Assembly (NCBI RefSeq): GCF_011043775.1
Contig: NZ_JAAKXY010000004.1
Coordinates: forward strand, 372,001-436,000
Direction of reading: 5' to 3'
DNA: 64,000 nt
Source of the DNA: Natronolimnobius sp. AArcel1
GTDB taxonomy: Archaea; Halobacteriota; Halobacteria; Halobacteriales; Natrialbaceae
In this document: one piece after another, positions 52,578 through 61,984 of the stretch
Layout: each line of letters opens with the position of its first letter
Numbering within the stretch: position 1 is the first letter of the stretch
Made by a program: the position numbers and the translations under genes
The notes under the pieces: generated by a model
What the model saw: the letters and a program-made list of their open reading frames with translations, nothing else
What the model was told of the DNA's origin: nothing
Database searches by the model: none

Positions 52578-52702
52578 AAACGACGGGCACCGCGACTGGA
52601 CATAAACCTTCCAGCGGCGTCTGCACCGTCTGGGTCGCGAATCCGTTTCCGAGCGGTGTATCGAACATATGTGTTTTTGTGCCATCATGTAGTTGGGTAC
52701 GC

Positions 52703-53272
52703 ATGGACAGCAAGCACCTCGGCGTCATTGCAGTACTCATTGGGATCCTCGGATTCGGACTGCAGCACGCGCCGTCGCTGCTCCTCGAGAGCGCAGTACA
52801 AGACGGATTCGGCGGGGTGATTCCATCGGTCGGAACGACTGGGCAGAGCCTCGTCGTCTATAACGGCGTTGTCGGAGCCGTCGCCCCGCTTGTCACCGTC
52901 GGCGTGGCAGCCGGGGGTGGCTATTTCGCCGCCAACCGACTTGAGATTGCGCGAGTGTACCGAGCGTTCGTCGGGGCCGTCGCTGTCGGCAGTTCGGCCG
53001 GTGTGTTGCTCATCAGTTCGCCGCTGTACCTCGAGTCGGCACTGGCTGGCGGCGTCGAGACAGTCGTTGCACTCGTCTCGCTCGCGTCGGTGATCGTCTC
53101 TGTGTCCCTCCTCGTTACTATCGGCGCACTCGCCGGTGCAGCGATTTCGCACTTCCGGCAGACAACGCCCGGTGGCGACGATCCGGCGGTAACAGGCAGT
53201 CACTCCCCGTCAGCCACCAGTACGAACACAGACGCGACTGACTCGAGCGGACAAACTGACTCACTTCATTAG
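52703..53272 (+). CDS. Five-span membrane protein, unknown function
   Basis: The start at MDSKHLGVIAVLIGILGFG (52703) gives 189 residues. Spans are at about 8-22, 50-70, 85-105, 118-135 and 140-150. A Ser/Thr-rich tail follows. No family recognised. An alternative ATG lies eight codons upstream. Confidence 0.75.
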   Translation: MDSKHLGVIAVLIGILGFGLQHAPSLLLESAVQDGFGGVIPSVGTTGQSLVVYNGVVGAVAPLVTVGVAAGGGYFAANRLEIARVYRAFVGAVAVGSSAGVLLISSPLYLESALAGGVETVVALVSLASVIVSVSLLVTIGALAGAAISHFRQTTPGGDDPAVTGSHSPSATSTNTDATDSSGQTDSLH

Positions 53273-53313
53273 AACCGAACCGCTGCCCTGTCAAGCACGA
53301 ACAGGTTGCAGGG

Positions 53314-55023
53314 TCACGGCGACACTGACTCGAGAATTAGCCCTTCGTCGCCGACGGCAACTGCTCGGTCGCTCCCGAGTGCAATCGCGCGTAGCGGACG
53401 CGAAGTCTCGAGATCCGAGCGCTCCCAGTCGCTTGCGTCTCCGCTGCGCTCGTAGACGTCTCCAGCAGTGGTACAGACGAGTGTTCGTCCCCCATCGCCG
53501 CGGCGAGCGAGTCCCGAGATACCGTCCGCAGCAACGCGCTCCGAAGTCCACGTTCCCGGCCCGTCGTAGCGGTGGACGACACCGTCGTCAGCGCCGACTA
53601 GACAATCGCTCTCCCCTGCCGTCGCAATAGCCGCGAGCGTCCCGTCGGCTCCCTCGAGCCCAACACGGTCGAACGACTGGCCGCCCTCGAGAGTTTCAAA
53701 GACGCCGTCGTTGGTGTCACAGCAGTAGCCGACCAGCGATCCGTTGTCCTCCGTTTCGACGAGTTCCACCGCCGCCAGACTCGAGCCACTGCCCGGCGTC
53801 ACGGGGTCGTCCCACTCGAGCGCGCCCTCGTCGTACTGGCCGCGAAGCACCTCGCCAGAGCCGTTGATCAGCAAGACAGTTTCCGCGCCCGCTGGGCCAC
53901 CAACGGCGATACCCGCGAGATTGTCGGTGCGGCCTGCGGGTGCCGTGTAATCCGTGTGACGGGTGCTTTCAGTCTCGAGACGGCCGAGCGCGCCGTTGTC
54001 ACCGGCGACCCAGACGGCGTCGCCGTCGCTCGTCGCGTCGACGCCGTGGAGGGTGTTGCCCTGCGCGGTGGGGCCATCCTCGAGGACAGGGTCCCATCCC
54101 CCGCCGGTATCCGCGACGACGAGGCCGTCAGTTCCGACTGCGTAGCTGGTTTGTGCTCCGACGATGACAACGTCGAGAAGTGTCGACTCAGCAGTTACAT
54201 CCGCTACGTCGACGGAATGCCATCCGCTGCGCTCGTCGTCCGTGTCCTCGTTTTGCCGCCCAGTATCGCCGCCGTCGTGCTCACGATCTCGCTGGGTTGG
54301 GTGCGCCTGTGCTCGAGTCTCTCCCTCGCTGTGGTCGGCAGCCTCATCATCTTGATCGCCAGCTCCGTCGGCGTGATCAGCAGTCCCATCGGCGTGATCC
54401 ACAGCCCTGTTGCTCTGATCCACAGTCGTCTCCTCTCCTGTGCTCGCAGCGTGTCCAGCAGCAGCCTTGCGGGCGCTCTGATCGGCCGACTCTCCCGCTC
54501 TAGTGGCTGCGGATTCGGCGTCGGTTTCTACTGTGGACTCCGTCTCGGACTCAGCTTCAGCCCCGGTTTCGGACCCAGTTTCAGCCCCGGTTTCGGATTC
54601 GGCTTCTGACTCGAGTTCCGATGACGACCCGGTTTCGGCCGCCGGCTTGGGTCCCGATCCCGGTTGCGACTCCGGTTCGCTTTCGACATCGCTTCCCGAC
54701 GAAACGGCATCACCGCCTCTCGGGCTGGTATCACCACCACCTGCGTCAGTGGTTGCAACAGTAGAGTCCCGAACCTGCGTCGCCGACTCAGACGGCGCTG
54801 CTGAGGCGGCTTCGCGCTCGTGGCGGCGTAATTTCCGCCAGTAGAGCACTATCGGCGGGATGACGTACGTAACAAGCGCGAGAAGCGCAAACCAGTTGTT
54901 GACGAACGTCAGCATCCCGAACGCGGTCAATCCGACCGTCGAGACGGTGTGGATCCACGTCTTCGTATACTGGCGGAAGAAGGGCACGAAGCCGCTTTCG
55001 TCCGGATCGGTGTTCGTAGCCAT
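53314..55023 (-). CDS. Membrane-anchored beta-propeller protein with acidic linker
   Basis: The product from ATG 55023 has 569 residues. Two N-terminal membrane spans (about 20-65) are followed by a 170-residue Ser/Glu/Asp/Thr-rich linker with repeating SETGAEAES-type sequence. The C-terminal 300 residues have six or more blades of a beta-propeller, each with a SYAVGTDGLVVADTGGGW-like pattern, including DGVVHRYDGPGTWTSERV. The repeats resemble BNR/Ycf48-like photosystem-assembly propellers. The location of the propeller (inside or outside) is not certain. Confidence 0.75.
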   Translation of the reverse strand: MATNTDPDESGFVPFFRQYTKTWIHTVSTVGLTAFGMLTFVNNWFALLALVTYVIPPIVLYWRKLRRHEREAASAAPSESATQVRDSTVATTDAGGGDTSPRGGDAVSSGSDVESEPESQPGSGPKPAAETGSSSELESEAESETGAETGSETGAEAESETESTVETDAESAATRAGESADQSARKAAAGHAASTGEETTVDQSNRAVDHADGTADHADGAGDQDDEAADHSEGETRAQAHPTQRDREHDGGDTGRQNEDTDDERSGWHSVDVADVTAESTLLDVVIVGAQTSYAVGTDGLVVADTGGGWDPVLEDGPTAQGNTLHGVDATSDGDAVWVAGDNGALGRLETESTRHTDYTAPAGRTDNLAGIAVGGPAGAETVLLINGSGEVLRGQYDEGALEWDDPVTPGSGSSLAAVELVETEDNGSLVGYCCDTNDGVFETLEGGQSFDRVGLEGADGTLAAIATAGESDCLVGADDGVVHRYDGPGTWTSERVAADGISGLARRGDGGRTLVCTTAGDVYERSGDASDWERSDLETSRPLRAIALGSDRAVAVGDEGLILESVSP

Positions 55024-55105
55024 AGCCACCTCTCGAGTGTGCGGGAATCGGCTGTGCTACCGGATACGCGGTCAAAAGGCTGATGCAGGCGACCGCGACG
55101 CCAGC

Positions 55106-56599
55106 CTAGAGATAGCCCAGATCCGCCAGTCGCTCTTTCGTTCCGTCTCGCATCGGCGTCTCATCCGCTGTCATTGCTGTAGACGTGCCGAACGGCTCGA
55201 AGCGCTCCTCGAGTCGGTCGCGCATCGCTTGTACCTGCTCCGGTTCCGCCTCGCTTACGTCCGTCCGTTCCATCGGATCGGTCTCGAGGTGGTGCAGGCG
55301 CTCGAAACCGTCGTCGCCGCAGACGTATTTGTACTCCTGCGTTCGGACGGCGCGCAACCGCCGGTCGTACTCGCGGACGCGGTCCGGAATATCGCCGAAT
55401 CGGGCCTCGAGGCGGTCGATAGAGGGCTGTGGGGCGACGTACTCCGAGAAGACGGCCTCACGTGAGTCGGCGTCCGAATCGGGATGGAGCGACTGACCCG
55501 CCTGCTGCTCGCGGAGGGATGAATCGTCGATTCCCGCAGAGTCGAGCAGCGTCGTGGGAAGGTCGAGCAGTTGCACGAGGTCACGGGAGCGGCCGCCGCC
55601 GGTAAATGGCCCCCCGTGGAGGACGAGCGGAACGTTGGTCAGCGTGTCATAGAGGTTGTACTGGTGCCCGAAGAAGCCGTGTTCGCCGATGTGTTCGCCG
55701 TGGTCGCCACAGACGATGAACAGCGTGTCCTCCCACTCGCCTGCCTCCTCGAGTGCCGACCGGAGAGCCGCGAGTTGGTCGTCGACGTAGGCGAGTTCCG
55801 CCCGGTAGAGTCCACGGAGCATGTTGAATTCGGCTTCCGAGAGGTCATAGTCCCGGCAATCGTACGCGCGTGGGTCTTGCCTGATCGCCGTTGCCTCCTC
55901 GTAGCTTGCGTCCTGGGGCAGGAATTCCTCGGCGTACTCCCGCGGCGGATCGTACTCGACGTGAGGTTCGATAAAGTTACAGAACAGGAAAAAGGGACGC
56001 TCGTCGGCTCGAGTCTGGAGCCAGTTGTCAATCCAGGATGTGGCCCGATCCGAGCCATCGTCACCCGCGGGTTGGAACAGTTCGCTGTAGAGGATGTTGG
56101 CTGCGTTGACGACCGGGTTGCCGTCGAACAGATGTGTTCGGGTTGCCTCGAGTTTCTCGCGGAGGTCTTCGCCGCGGACGACCGCGCCCATGTCGGCGTC
56201 GGACTGGACGTACTGCCAGCCCTTGCGCAAGTCGTCGAAGCCGCGGTGAAAGCCGAACTCCTCGGTGATCCAGGTGTTGTTCGAGATGCCGAGTGTCTGA
56301 TAGCCGTTGGCCGCAAACGCCTCGGGGAGGGTTCGAAGGTCAGGGTTCAGCGAGAAACTGTCGCCGTGGGTGCCGTGGTCGGACGGGTAGAGTCCGGTAA
56401 ACATCGAGGCGTGAGAGGGAAGCGTCCACGGTGCAGTCGCGAAGGCGTTCTCGAAGGTTGTCCCCTCCGCCGCGAGAGAGGTGAACGTTGGCGTTGTTTC
56501 CGGCCCGACGCTTTTCGCCCGCGCAGTATCGAGAACGACGAGAACGACGTTCCGAACAGTCGAATGTGAGGGTGATTCACGTCCGTTAGACTCAGCCAT
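55106..56599 (-). CDS. Sulfatase-family hydrolase with Thr in the nucleophile position
   Basis: The start at MAESNGRESPSHSTVRNVVL (56599) gives 497 residues. Longer frames to 56995 lack family features and run through the divergent gene. It has the metal site VVLDTARAKS, the nucleophile region WTLPSHASMFTGLYPSDHG, and later FIVCGDHGEHIGEHGFFGH. The usual Cys-x-Pro-x-Arg is Thr59-Leu-Pro-Ser-His, as in phosphoglycerol-transferase-like members rather than classical sulfatases. Substrate unknown. Confidence 0.85.
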   Translation of the reverse strand: MAESNGRESPSHSTVRNVVLVVLDTARAKSVGPETTPTFTSLAAEGTTFENAFATAPWTLPSHASMFTGLYPSDHGTHGDSFSLNPDLRTLPEAFAANGYQTLGISNNTWITEEFGFHRGFDDLRKGWQYVQSDADMGAVVRGEDLREKLEATRTHLFDGNPVVNAANILYSELFQPAGDDGSDRATSWIDNWLQTRADERPFFLFCNFIEPHVEYDPPREYAEEFLPQDASYEEATAIRQDPRAYDCRDYDLSEAEFNMLRGLYRAELAYVDDQLAALRSALEEAGEWEDTLFIVCGDHGEHIGEHGFFGHQYNLYDTLTNVPLVLHGGPFTGGGRSRDLVQLLDLPTTLLDSAGIDDSSLREQQAGQSLHPDSDADSREAVFSEYVAPQPSIDRLEARFGDIPDRVREYDRRLRAVRTQEYKYVCGDDGFERLHHLETDPMERTDVSEAEPEQVQAMRDRLEERFEPFGTSTAMTADETPMRDGTKERLADLGYL

Positions 56600-56758
56600 A
56601 ACGATACTACCTCCGCCGCTCCGAGGGAAGGTCATCAGCCCCGAATATGCCGGGGCCATATTACATCTTACACGCTCATGTAGACTCTCACGGTCGCTGA
56701 ATACTTGCGTGGCAATATCAGTCCGAACGCTTACTCGAGTGTCACGCAAAGACACCCC

Positions 56759-58108
56759 ATGGACAACCCGAACATCGTTCTGGTGCATTGTCACGACCTT
56801 GGAAAGTATCTGGGGTGCTATGACAGTGCGGTCGAGACGCCACAGGTTGACGCCCTCGCCGACAGCGGCGTTCGATTCGACCGCCACTTCGTGACCGCAC
56901 CGCAGTGTTCGCCGAGTCGCTCGAGCCTGATGACGGGACGTCACCCTCATCAAAACGGCATGCTCGGACTCGCACACGGCAACTGGGAACTGCACGACGA
57001 CGAGCAGGTGCTCCCGGAACTATTGCGTGAGGCAGGCTACGACACGCACCTTTTCGGGCTTCAGCATATTACCGAGTACCCCGACCGACTCGGCTACAAC
57101 CAGATGCACTCCGACGAGCCGCTGACGGCTGATGCGCCGCCGTCTGTCCACGAGTCCGCCCGTGCACGCGAGGTCGCCGACGAGTTCGCCACAATGCTCG
57201 AGGATGGTGACCACGACGATCCGTTCTTCGCCTCTGTCGGCTTCTTCGAACTCCACCGTGTCGAGGAAAACGGTGACTTCGGCTTCGAGGGCGAGCGCTA
57301 CGGCGCGCCCAACCCCGAGGATGTCGAACCACTTCCGTTCTTACCCGACGAACCCGGGATTCGGTCCGATATCGCCGAAATACACGGCATGCTCAGTGCA
57401 ATCGACGACGGCGTCGGAACCATCACCGACGCACTCGAGTCGGCCGGACTGACCGAAGACACGCTGGTCGTCTTTACGACCGAACACGGGCTCGCGATGC
57501 CGCGGGCGAAAGGCTGTTGCTCGGACCAGGGAATTGGCGGCGTCTTGCTGTGGTCACATCCCGGTACAATTGAGCCGACGGTCGTCGATGACCTCGTGAG
57601 CAACGTTGACGTCTTCGCAACGTTGCTCGAGGTCGCTGACGCTCCTCACCCCGAGACTGAACTCGCTGGCCAGAGCTTTCTCCCGCTGCTCGAGGACGAC
57701 GTCGAGGAGTTCCGCGACCGAATTTTTGCTGGCATGACCTGGCACGACCGGTACAACCCGATGCGAGCGATTCGAACTGACCGCTGGAAGTACGTCCGCA
57801 ACTTCTGGCACCTCCCCGACGTCTACCTCACGAGAGACATCTTCTGCAGCGCCGCCGGCAACGAGGTCCGAAAAACGAGTTACGGCGAGCAACGGCCCTA
57901 CGAGGAACTGTACGATCTCGAGGCGGACCCGCTCGAGAAGGAGAATCTGCTTGCGGATGGCGACCTCGAGGATTCGCCAGCCAAGACTGCGCGTGACCGA
58001 TTGCGAGCGGACTTGCTCGAGTGGATGGAGTCGACGGACGATCCGCTACTCGAGGGACCGGTTCTGCCTGACGATTGGGACGAGATTCAGCTGCAGAATG
58101 AGGTCTGA
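56759..58108 (+). CDS. Sulfatase with canonical Cys nucleophile motif
   Basis: The start at MDNPNIVLVHCHDLGKYLGC (56759) gives 449 residues. The motif QCSPSRSSLMTGRHPHQNG has Cys50 in the C-x-P-S-R pattern that is converted to formylglycine in classical sulfatases. Metal-site residues include HDLG in the first strand and TTEHGLAM. It is divergent from the second sulfatase-family gene across 159 bases, and the two probably share a control region. Substrate unknown. Confidence 0.9.
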   Translation: MDNPNIVLVHCHDLGKYLGCYDSAVETPQVDALADSGVRFDRHFVTAPQCSPSRSSLMTGRHPHQNGMLGLAHGNWELHDDEQVLPELLREAGYDTHLFGLQHITEYPDRLGYNQMHSDEPLTADAPPSVHESARAREVADEFATMLEDGDHDDPFFASVGFFELHRVEENGDFGFEGERYGAPNPEDVEPLPFLPDEPGIRSDIAEIHGMLSAIDDGVGTITDALESAGLTEDTLVVFTTEHGLAMPRAKGCCSDQGIGGVLLWSHPGTIEPTVVDDLVSNVDVFATLLEVADAPHPETELAGQSFLPLLEDDVEEFRDRIFAGMTWHDRYNPMRAIRTDRWKYVRNFWHLPDVYLTRDIFCSAAGNEVRKTSYGEQRPYEELYDLEADPLEKENLLADGDLEDSPAKTARDRLRADLLEWMESTDDPLLEGPVLPDDWDEIQLQNEV

Positions 58109-58118
58109 CGCGAGTGGT

Positions 58119-58625
58119 CTACGGAAGAAGCAACTCCAGCGACCCAAAGACAATCCAGACGATTGCGACGTAGTTCAACAGCGTCGAGGTGAACGCATAC
58201 ACGGTTGCCCGTCGAATCGAGTAGCGCGCGATTCCCGCTGGGATCATCACGAAACTCCCAACATAGGGCACCAAATTCGTCACGAAAATGCCCGCCCCGC
58301 TGTAGCGTTTGAACACGTCATTTGCCTGCTCGAGTTGCTCGTCACTGATTGAGACACGCGGAATCGCGTGGATGACGTCGACGCCGCGGGTTGCGGCCAG
58401 CCAATAAATGACAAGCTGACCGCTGACGTAGCCGATTGAGGCAACGAGGATAACGAGCCAGATTGACTCCTGGGAGGGTGACACCGCGATATACCCCGGT
58501 AGAAAGACCGACGTCGGAAACGGCTTTCCAATGATCGCCCCTTTCAGGACGAACAGCGCGAACAGCGCTGGGAGGTCGAACGTGACCAGCAGGGAAAAGC
58601 CAAGATCAGTAAGCGAGCTGAACAT
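58119..58625 (-). CDS. VTT/DedA-family membrane protein
   Basis: The start at MFSSLTDLGFSLLVTFDLPA (58625) gives 168 residues. It has the VTT-like features LKGAIIGKPFPTSVFLPGYIAV, YVSGQLVIYWLAA, YSGAGIFVTNLVPYVGSFVMIPAGIAR and four to five spans. DedA/VTT proteins are lipid scramblase-like or transporter-like. It converges on the sulfatase gene with 10 bases between. Confidence 0.82.
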   Translation of the reverse strand: MFSSLTDLGFSLLVTFDLPALFALFVLKGAIIGKPFPTSVFLPGYIAVSPSQESIWLVILVASIGYVSGQLVIYWLAATRGVDVIHAIPRVSISDEQLEQANDVFKRYSGAGIFVTNLVPYVGSFVMIPAGIARYSIRRATVYAFTSTLLNYVAIVWIVFGSLELLLP

Positions 58626-58724
58626 TATTTCCAGAGAGTGGTGGCCGTACTCGTACGTGACGTTACCGGCCGGAGTATTTGAGTTCCGCGGTCTGTCAGA
58701 AAAACTCAACAAACCATCATTTAA

Positions 58725-59681
58725 TCACGTCGGTCGCGCGTCTCCCGACTCGAGGAGTCGCTCGAGCGAGTCGCCCAGAATTGTTCGGAACCGGTCGTAG
58801 TCGGCCTCGAGTGCAACCGTGCCGTTGACCGGTGTGTCAGTACTTCCACGGGCGTCCGGAACGAGCGCGCCACGCGCGAGGTCACCGTCGGTGCCGACCG
58901 TCAGCGGATACTCTGCCGTCTCGAGGACATCCTCGTCGATCAGTTCCGCGATCACAAGAGCGTCGTGAATCGCCGCCGACTCGATGCCGTAGCGCTCGAG
59001 CGTGGCGTCGTCGTAGTAGGTGAGCCACTCGGCGATTGAGCGACCAAGTGGGTCGTCCCGCGAGAGTGCCTCGAGGCGGTCAGGCGGGAACGTTGCGTTT
59101 GCCGTCACGTCGAGGCCGACAATCGTCGGCTCACACTCTCCAACGACTCGGTGGGCCGCGTGGGGGTCGGAGTGGAAGTTTGCCTCCGCCAGTGGGGTGA
59201 CGTTGCCCTGAGCGAACGCCGCCCCGCCCATGATGATGAGTTCGTCGAGCAACTCGGGGAGGTCCGGCTCGAGGGCGTGTGCCAGCGCGACGTTCGTGAG
59301 TGGCGCAATCGCCGCCAGCACGAGGTCGCCGGCGTGTTCGTGGGCCTGCTCGACGATGAACTGCGCGGCGTGGGTGTCGACCGGGTCGGTCGCCGCCGTC
59401 GGCTCCGGCACCCCGCCGCGGATGCCACCCTCGCCGTGGATGTGCTCGGCCGTCTCGAGGGAGACGTTCTGTGGTCGATCAGCGCCGACGGCAATCGGGA
59501 CATCTGCTCGGTCGACGAACTCGAGGATACCCCGAGCGTTTGCCGTCGTCTCGGAAACAGGCGCGTTCCCGTGGGCAGTCGTGAGCCCCACCACCTCGAG
59601 TGCAGGGTGCTCGAGTGCCAGGAGTATCGCAACCGCGTCGTCACAGCCGGGGTCCGTATCGATCAACACCGGTCGTGTCAT
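58725..59681 (-). CDS. Nucleoside hydrolase (inosine/uridine-preferring type)
   Basis: The start at MTRPVLIDTDPGCDDAVAIL (59681) gives 318 residues. The DTDPGCDDA calcium motif at residues 8-16 and the later ELIIMGGAAFAQGNVTPLAEANFHSDP and FLDVT-like GLDVTANATF are canonical. It cleaves the N-glycosidic bond of nucleosides for salvage. Nucleoside specificity is not resolved. Confidence 0.93.
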   Translation of the reverse strand: MTRPVLIDTDPGCDDAVAILLALEHPALEVVGLTTAHGNAPVSETTANARGILEFVDRADVPIAVGADRPQNVSLETAEHIHGEGGIRGGVPEPTAATDPVDTHAAQFIVEQAHEHAGDLVLAAIAPLTNVALAHALEPDLPELLDELIIMGGAAFAQGNVTPLAEANFHSDPHAAHRVVGECEPTIVGLDVTANATFPPDRLEALSRDDPLGRSIAEWLTYYDDATLERYGIESAAIHDALVIAELIDEDVLETAEYPLTVGTDGDLARGALVPDARGSTDTPVNGTVALEADYDRFRTILGDSLERLLESGDARPT

Positions 59682-59789
59682 ACCGTGTCGTGGGGCAGCT
59701 GGACGCATAAAACGCCGGGAGACGGCAGCGACGCGTCAAATGTGTTCGGACAAACGCTTACCAGCGTTCATGATGACACAGTGAACGCT

Positions 59790-60128
59790 ATGGCAGACGA
59801 ACTCGAGGATCCCGCGACCGAACTGCCCGCAACTGCTGGGACACTCGCTGAGGAGTATCCCGACGTCTGGGACGCCTACGCCGACCTCGGCGAGGCCTGT
59901 GCTGAGTCCGGGCCGATTGACGACGAGACGAAACGGCTCGTCAAACTCGGGATGGCCGTCGCCGCCCAGTCCGAGGGCGCCGTCCACTCCCACACCAGAC
60001 GCGCACTCGAGGAGGACGTTCCGCCCGAAACGCTGCGCCAGGTCGCCGTCCTCGCGATTCCAACGGCTGGCTTTCCCCAGGCGATGGCCGCACTCAGCTG
60101 GATTACGGACATCACCGAGGAAGAATAG
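59790..60128 (+). CDS. Carboxymuconolactone-decarboxylase/AhpD-like protein without the Cys pair
   Basis: The start at MADELEDPATELPATAG (59790) gives 112 residues. It has the CMD fold core KRLVKLGMAVAAQSEGAVHSHTRRALEED, GFPQAMAALSWI. The usual CxxC-x-x-x-H motif is replaced by AVHSHTRRA, so disulfide chemistry is unlikely. Possible GTG start is three codons upstream. Divergent from the nucleoside hydrolase. Confidence 0.87.
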   Translation: MADELEDPATELPATAGTLAEEYPDVWDAYADLGEACAESGPIDDETKRLVKLGMAVAAQSEGAVHSHTRRALEEDVPPETLRQVAVLAIPTAGFPQAMAALSWITDITEEE

Positions 60129-60202
60129 GAGTCCGACTCGCTCGAGGGCGAGTTCGACGCCCCTAACACGGTGTTTCGCGTAGGCAGCCCAGAGACTGAC
60201 CG

Positions 60203-61063
60203 ATGTCGTCCAGTTCACTGCACGCGTTCCGGGTCGCCTACGACGGCACCGGCTACTACGGCTTCCAGCGCCAGCCCGACGTTCCCACCGTCGAAGATTC
60301 CATTTTCGACGCGCTCCGTGGTCTCGAGGTGCTCGCACCCGACGCCGCCAAACCCGCCGGCTACGCTGCAGCAGGGCGAACCGACGCCGGTGTCTCGGCA
60401 CTCGCCCAGACGATTACGCTCGAGGCTCCCGACTGGCTCACGCCGCATGCGCTGAACAGCACCCTCCCAGCCGACGTTCGCGCGTGGGCGAGCGCGGACG
60501 CGCCCAATGACTTCCACGCAACGCATCACGCGAGCCGGCGGACGTACACCTACTACCTGTACGCGCCCGAAACCACCGTGGACGACAACCGATTCGCTGC
60601 GGCCTGCGACGCACTCTCCGGCCCGCACGATTTCCACAACCTCACGCCGGACAATCACAACACCGAGCGCGCGCCAACGCTCGAGGCGGTCCGCGATGGC
60701 CACTATCTCGTCCTCACCGTCACCGCCGGTGGCTTCGCCCGCGAACTCGTGCGCCAACTGGTCTCACTCGCCCACGATGTTGGGACTGGCAGGGCGACCC
60801 TCGAAACACTCGAGCGCGCGCTTGACCCCGACCCGCTGCCTGGGCATGAGGGAATCGCCCCCGCACCGCCGGAGCCACTTGTCCTGACCGGCGTCGACTA
60901 TCCCGACCTCGAGTTTGCGGTCGATCCGGACGCGGCCGACAGCGCCCAGAAGGTCTTCGAGACACGCCGACTCGAGCGCCAGACCGCGGCTCGAGTGGCC
61001 AGCCATATCGAATCGGGAATCGATGGCGACGCGAACGAGCATGATGGAGACGCCCTCGAATGA
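60203..61063 (+). CDS. truA: tRNA pseudouridine synthase TruA
   Basis: The 286-residue enzyme converts U38-U40 of tRNA to pseudouridine. It has FRVAYDGTGYYGFQRQPDVPTVE near the start and the catalytic-loop motif GRTDAGVSALAQ with the nucleophilic Asp. RRTYTYYLYAPETT and GGFARELVRQLV follow. It ends in an acidic tail. It starts 75 bases after the CMD-like gene. Confidence 0.93.
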   Translation: MSSSSLHAFRVAYDGTGYYGFQRQPDVPTVEDSIFDALRGLEVLAPDAAKPAGYAAAGRTDAGVSALAQTITLEAPDWLTPHALNSTLPADVRAWASADAPNDFHATHHASRRTYTYYLYAPETTVDDNRFAAACDALSGPHDFHNLTPDNHNTERAPTLEAVRDGHYLVLTVTAGGFARELVRQLVSLAHDVGTGRATLETLERALDPDPLPGHEGIAPAPPEPLVLTGVDYPDLEFAVDPDAADSAQKVFETRRLERQTAARVASHIESGIDGDANEHDGDALE

Positions 61064-61123
61064 GGTCCCGCTGTAGGCGGTCGTGTACAAGCGTTTTTCA
61101 CGGCAGGCTTCACACGAGCGAGC

Positions 61124-61366
61124 ATGGAACTGTCGCCGGAGGAGTACGGTGCGTACTGGCGGGCCTCGTTTCGGATCGCAGCAGGACTACTCGTCATCAT
61201 GATCGGACAAACGGCGACCGCGCCGCTGTTTGGCTACGGGAACGTCGGTGCAACCGCGTTCGGGGTGTTCTTGCTCGTCGCGCTCGTCCTCGCAGGATCG
61301 TTCATCACGGTGCTCGGTGTTTCTCGCGTCGTCAGAACCGCAGTCGACGCTGAGATGCGCGGCTGA
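61124..61366 (+). CDS. Two-span membrane protein, 80 residues, unknown function
   Basis: The product has hydrophobic spans at about 18-35 and 45-65 (ASFRIAAGLLVIMIGQTATAP, VFLLVALVLAGSFITVLGV) and a short acidic N-terminus (MELSPEEYGAYW). No family recognised. It follows truA by 60 bases. Confidence 0.72.
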   Translation: MELSPEEYGAYWRASFRIAAGLLVIMIGQTATAPLFGYGNVGATAFGVFLLVALVLAGSFITVLGVSRVVRTAVDAEMRG

Positions 61367-61422
61367 GACGACACCGACAACTGAATCGCAACGCCTTACG
61401 CCACGCATCTCCGAGGGCGACT

Positions 61423-61914
61423 ATGACCTCGAGTTCGGACATGATCCGTGTCGTCTGGGGAACTGGGTCCGGTCCCACGGCGATGTCATCATACGACACC
61501 GCACTGGCAGCGGCCGGTGTCGAAAACTACAATCTCGTGTCGGTTTCCTCGGTTATTCCGGCGGACACCGACGTCGAGGCCGTCGGCACCGCACCTGATC
61601 TCGGCCCCGCAGGCGAGCGACTCACCGTCGTCGAAGCACGAGCCACCACCGCCGGACCCGGTCGCGCTAGCGCAGCACTGGCCTGGTCGCAGTCCGTCGA
61701 CGACGGCCCTGGCCTGTTCTACGAGACCGCCGGCGAGATGGACCGCGAGGATGTCGAGCGCCGCGTTCGCGAGGGACTGGCCGCCGGTCAAGAGCTTCGA
61801 GACTGGGAGTTCACCGAGCCTCGAGTCTGCGTCGAGAGCAATCGCGCTGAGTCGGGTACCTACACGACGGCACTCGTACTGGCAGTATACGGCGATAGCG
61901 ACCCAATCATCTAA
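61423..61914 (+). CDS. pdaD: Pyruvoyl-dependent arginine decarboxylase
   Basis: The 163-residue protein has the self-cleavage region NLVSVSSVIPAD, where a Ser-Ser bond is cleaved to form the pyruvoyl cofactor. The rest (ARATTAGPGRASAALAWSQ, ESGTYTTALVLAVYG) matches the family. It makes agmatine, used in archaea for agmatidine in tRNA-Ile. The length is normal. Confidence 0.94.
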   Translation: MTSSSDMIRVVWGTGSGPTAMSSYDTALAAAGVENYNLVSVSSVIPADTDVEAVGTAPDLGPAGERLTVVEARATTAGPGRASAALAWSQSVDDGPGLFYETAGEMDREDVERRVREGLAAGQELRDWEFTEPRVCVESNRAESGTYTTALVLAVYGDSDPII

Positions 61915-61984
61915 TTGCTGCGGTGATTGTCTGAAGGCGAACGCTTTTGACCCGTCGGCACTTTGATAGCGGTACGCATTTCTC

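Noticed and set aside
55106-56995. Longer version of the first sulfatase (629 residues)
   Set aside because: The extra 132 residues have poor composition and extend through the start of the divergent sulfatase gene. The start at 56599 gives the family N-terminus.
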